DNA of 7,907 bases from Clostridiales bacterium. GTDB lineage: Bacteria; Bacillota; Clostridia; Oscillospirales; Oscillospiraceae. Location of the stretch: NCBI GenBank assembly GCA_012729875.1, contig JAAYCC010000091.1:1-7907 (forward strand), read 5' to 3'. A program made the position numbers and the translations under genes. Below the pieces are notes generated by a model. It searched no databases, was not told the DNA's origin, and worked only from the letters and a program-made list of their open reading frames with translations. Positions 6,439 to 7,907 of this stretch are shown piece by piece; the first letter of the stretch is position 1; each line of letters opens with the position of its first letter.

Positions 6439-7023
6439 ATGAACATTTTAAAAGTTGAAAACCGAAATGCGGACATGAAGGCCAAACAGCTGCGAAAATC
6501 CGGAATTATCCCCGTTAGCCTGTACGGCAGCGACATCGAGAACTCACTTCTCCTTCAGACTACAGAGGCTGAGGCAAAGAAACTGTTAAAATCCAGCGCA
6601 AAGGACAGCGGCGTGGTTTTGCATATTGACGGTAAAAAAGCGGTCGCACTGCTCAGAGAGATAAAATACAATCCTCTGGGCAGCCAAATCGAAAATCTGA
6701 GCTTCCAAAAGCTGATCGAAGATGAAAAAGTCTCCAGTACCGCCCAGATAGTTCTTGTGAACAAGGAAAAAGTTCCGGAATTCATACAGCAGTCGCTCTT
6801 TGACGTCTCATACAGAGCATACCCTTCAAGCCTTATTGATAAAATTGAAATTGACCTCGAAGGTATGAAAGCTGGCGACGTTGTCAGAGTCGAGGATCTC
6901 GACATAGCAAAAAATGAGGACATTGAGCTTTTAACAGCCCCAGAAGAGATGATAATATCAATAATAGAAAACAGGAATGGCGTATCTGACCAGGAGGAGA
7001 CGGAAGAGCCGCAGGAGGCCTAG
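6439..7023 (+). CDS. rplY: 50S ribosomal protein L25/general stress protein CTC
   Basis: A 194-residue protein of the long CTC/TL5 class, which binds 5S rRNA in the large ribosomal subunit. The N-terminal 5S-binding beta-barrel spans about residues 1-90: NRNADMKAKQLRKSGIIPVSLYG is the family signature (Arg-Lys-x-Gly-x-Ile-Pro ... Tyr-Gly), and LREIKYNPLGSQIENLSFQ ends it. Residues of about 95-178 form the C-terminal beta domain (AQIVLVNKEKVPEF, the acidic IEIDLEGMKAGDVVRVEDL, and EMIISII). The tail is acidic (EETEEPQEA), as is common in Firmicutes CTC proteins. The ATG follows GGAGG by 7 bases. The gene stands 79 bases after the unknown gene and is probably a separate or loosely joined transcription unit ending at the terminator at 7151-7192. 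In Bacillus ctc is stress-induced, but nothing here shows a SigB-type promoter. Confidence 0.95.
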   Translation: MNILKVENRNADMKAKQLRKSGIIPVSLYGSDIENSLLLQTTEAEAKKLLKSSAKDSGVVLHIDGKKAVALLREIKYNPLGSQIENLSFQKLIEDEKVSSTAQIVLVNKEKVPEFIQQSLFDVSYRAYPSSLIDKIEIDLEGMKAGDVVRVEDLDIAKNEDIELLTAPEEMIISIIENRNGVSDQEETEEPQEA

Positions 7024-7061
7024 CAGAAACCGTATAACGCACACACCTCAGCCTGCCCTTG

Positions 7062-7101
7062 AACCATATATCGACTTTTCGGATATGGTTACTTAACCGA
7101 A
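7062..7101 (+). other. Pair of competing hairpins downstream of L25
   Basis: AACCATAT (7062-7069) and ATATGGTT (7083-7090) form a perfect 8-base stem; the loop contains an inner CGA/TCG. The right arm can instead pair with AACC (7095-7098), and TTCGG (7078-7082) with CCGAA (7097-7101). The two folds exclude each other. No T-run follows. It lies in the L25 trailer and could protect or terminate that transcript; its role is unknown. Confidence 0.35.
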
Positions 7102-7150
7102 CAAAAGCCGCAGCGGAGTCAGAACTCTTGTCTGCTGAATATTGTCTATA

Positions 7151-7192
7151 TAAGCCTTCTGTGATATTATTTCAGAAGGTTTATATTTTTTT
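7151..7192 (+). terminator. Rho-independent terminator after L25
   Basis: Arms TAAGCCTTCTG (7151-7161) and CAGAAGGTTTA (7173-7183) form an 11-base-pair stem with one G-T wobble and an 11-base loop. A run of seven T residues (7186-7192) follows directly. This is the clearest terminator in the window; it ends the L25 transcript and isolates the DUF1538 gene. Confidence 0.85.
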
Positions 7193-7211
7193 AGGCCGAC
7201 AGCCTGAATAC

Positions 7212-7239
7212 TTGCAGATGCAGCATTGTCAAATATAAA
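7212..7239 (+). promoter_or_regulatory. Weak promoter candidate for the DUF1538 gene
   Basis: TTGCAG (7212-7217) and TATAAA (7234-7239) are 16 bases apart. The -10 box is good and the -35 box matches only three positions. A promoter is expected here because a strong terminator precedes and the gene starts at 7305. Confidence 0.3.
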
Positions 7240-7304
7240 TACGTCCCGCAAAACGCAGATGAGGCTGTATGACTATTTATAGAAGAGAATTGATGTGATA
7301 TATA

Positions 7305-7907
7305 TTGAATGTAGTTTCCGAAAAGCTCAAAGAGGCAGTTCTCTCGGTAGTACCGATTATTATTATCGTTCTGATATTGAATTTTACGATCTCTCCTCTT
7401 GACACCGCCTCTCTGCTAAAATTTCTTATCGGCGCACTCTTAATAATACTGGGGCTTCTCCTCTTTCTCATCGGAGTGGAAATCTGTATAACCCCTATAG
7501 GGCAGCTGATGGGTTCCTTTATCGCAAAGTCCAATAGAATATGGATAGTCGCAGTTTTCGGAATGCTTTTTGGTTTTTTGATTTCAATCGCAGAGCCGGA
7601 TCTGCATATACTGGCCGGTCAGGTCGATACGGTGACATTGGGGGTAATTTCAAAACTGAGCGTCGTCATAATAGTCTCGCTCGGTGTAGCTGTTTTGCTC
7701 TCCTTAGGCTTGGTCAGGATCCTGTATAACATTCCCCTTAACACCACCTTATTCGTCATCTATGCAATCATTCTGTTCTTCTCTGTCTTTTCCTCCTCAG
7801 AATTTCTTGCGATCTCTTTCGATGCCTCAGGCGCCACTACCGGTGCTCTGACCGTGCCCTTTATCCTTGCGCTTGCAAACGGCGTTTCCGCATTAAAAAA
7901 AGACAGT
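7305..7907 (+). CDS. DUF1538 family integral membrane protein, 3' end cut by window edge
   Basis: The first 201 codons of a polytopic membrane protein of the DUF1538 family, whose function is not established to my knowledge; a transport role is a guess from topology. Hydrophobic segments lie at about residues 11-28, 39-58, 79-96, 117-136 and 146-163, with another beginning near 182. Family motifs are visible: VEICITPIGQLMG (58-70), ISIAEPDLHILAGQV (93-107), and FDASGATTGALTVPF (172-186), with Asp173, Thr178 and Thr179. The reading frame stays open to the last base. The start is probably TTG at 7305: an in-frame TGA lies at 7296-7298, no ATG or GTG precedes the hydrophobic segment, and GTGAT (7295-7299) can act as ribosome binding site. 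Related genomes often carry two such genes in tandem, sometimes near a PII-type regulator (recollection), so the missing downstream neighbour is informative. Confidence 0.88.
   Translation, partial: MNVVSEKLKEAVLSVVPIIIIVLILNFTISPLDTASLLKFLIGALLIILGLLLFLIGVEICITPIGQLMGSFIAKSNRIWIVAVFGMLFGFLISIAEPDLHILAGQVDTVTLGVISKLSVVIIVSLGVAVLLSLGLVRILYNIPLNTTLFVIYAIILFFSVFSSSEFLAISFDASGATTGALTVPFILALANGVSALKKDS

Noticed and set aside
7193..7304. Possible riboswitch or small RNA upstream of DUF1538
   Set aside because: No conserved riboswitch core or stable multi-stem fold could be recognised in these 112 bases.
7277..7534. An 85-codon minus-strand open frame
   Set aside because: It is antisense to the DUF1538 start, whose translation matches family motifs; the minus frame has none.

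Overview
The window looks like part of a chromosome from an anaerobic, Clostridia-type Firmicute, possibly an Oscillospiraceae relative. The supporting signs are strong AGGAGG-type ribosome binding sites, GTG and TTG starts, a CTC-type ribosomal protein L25, a DUF1538 membrane protein, and a GlpA-like/GlpB-like/DUF1667 gene set. The left part (about 1-5240) is visibly G+C richer than the right part (about 5540-7030). No rRNA, tRNA, CRISPR array, insertion sequence or phage gene was seen.

Left region, minus strand, 4502 down to 1: a four-gene operon. In transcription order it encodes (1) a GlpA-like FAD oxidoreductase with a C-terminal BFD-type [2Fe-2S] domain and an extra N-terminal domain, (2) a second FAD/NAD(P) oxidoreductase of the GlpB-like class, (3) a small five-cysteine DUF1667 protein, and (4) an FGGY-family sugar/polyol kinase cut by the left window edge. 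Genes 1-2 and 2-3 overlap by 4 bases (ATGA), and gene 4 starts 26 bases after gene 3. The likely logic is phosphorylation of a polyol or sugar followed by oxidation of the product by a multi-subunit flavin/Fe-S dehydrogenase. The kinase lacks glycerol-kinase motifs, so the substrate is open.

Control region 4503-4680: two good sigma-A-type promoters point away from each other, with -35 boxes only 9 bases apart. A perfect 15-base palindrome lies on the -10 box of the operon promoter. The rightward promoter drives a TetR-family regulator (4681-5241), which probably represses the operon from that palindrome.

Right region, plus strand: after a 299-base gap holding a long hairpin and a 12-base palindrome come a two-domain protein of unknown function (GTG start, 5541-6359), ribosomal protein L25/CTC (6439-7023), a clear Rho-independent terminator (7151-7192), and the first 201 codons of a DUF1538 membrane protein with a probable TTG start (7305 to the window end). 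These three genes show no obvious functional tie to the left operon.
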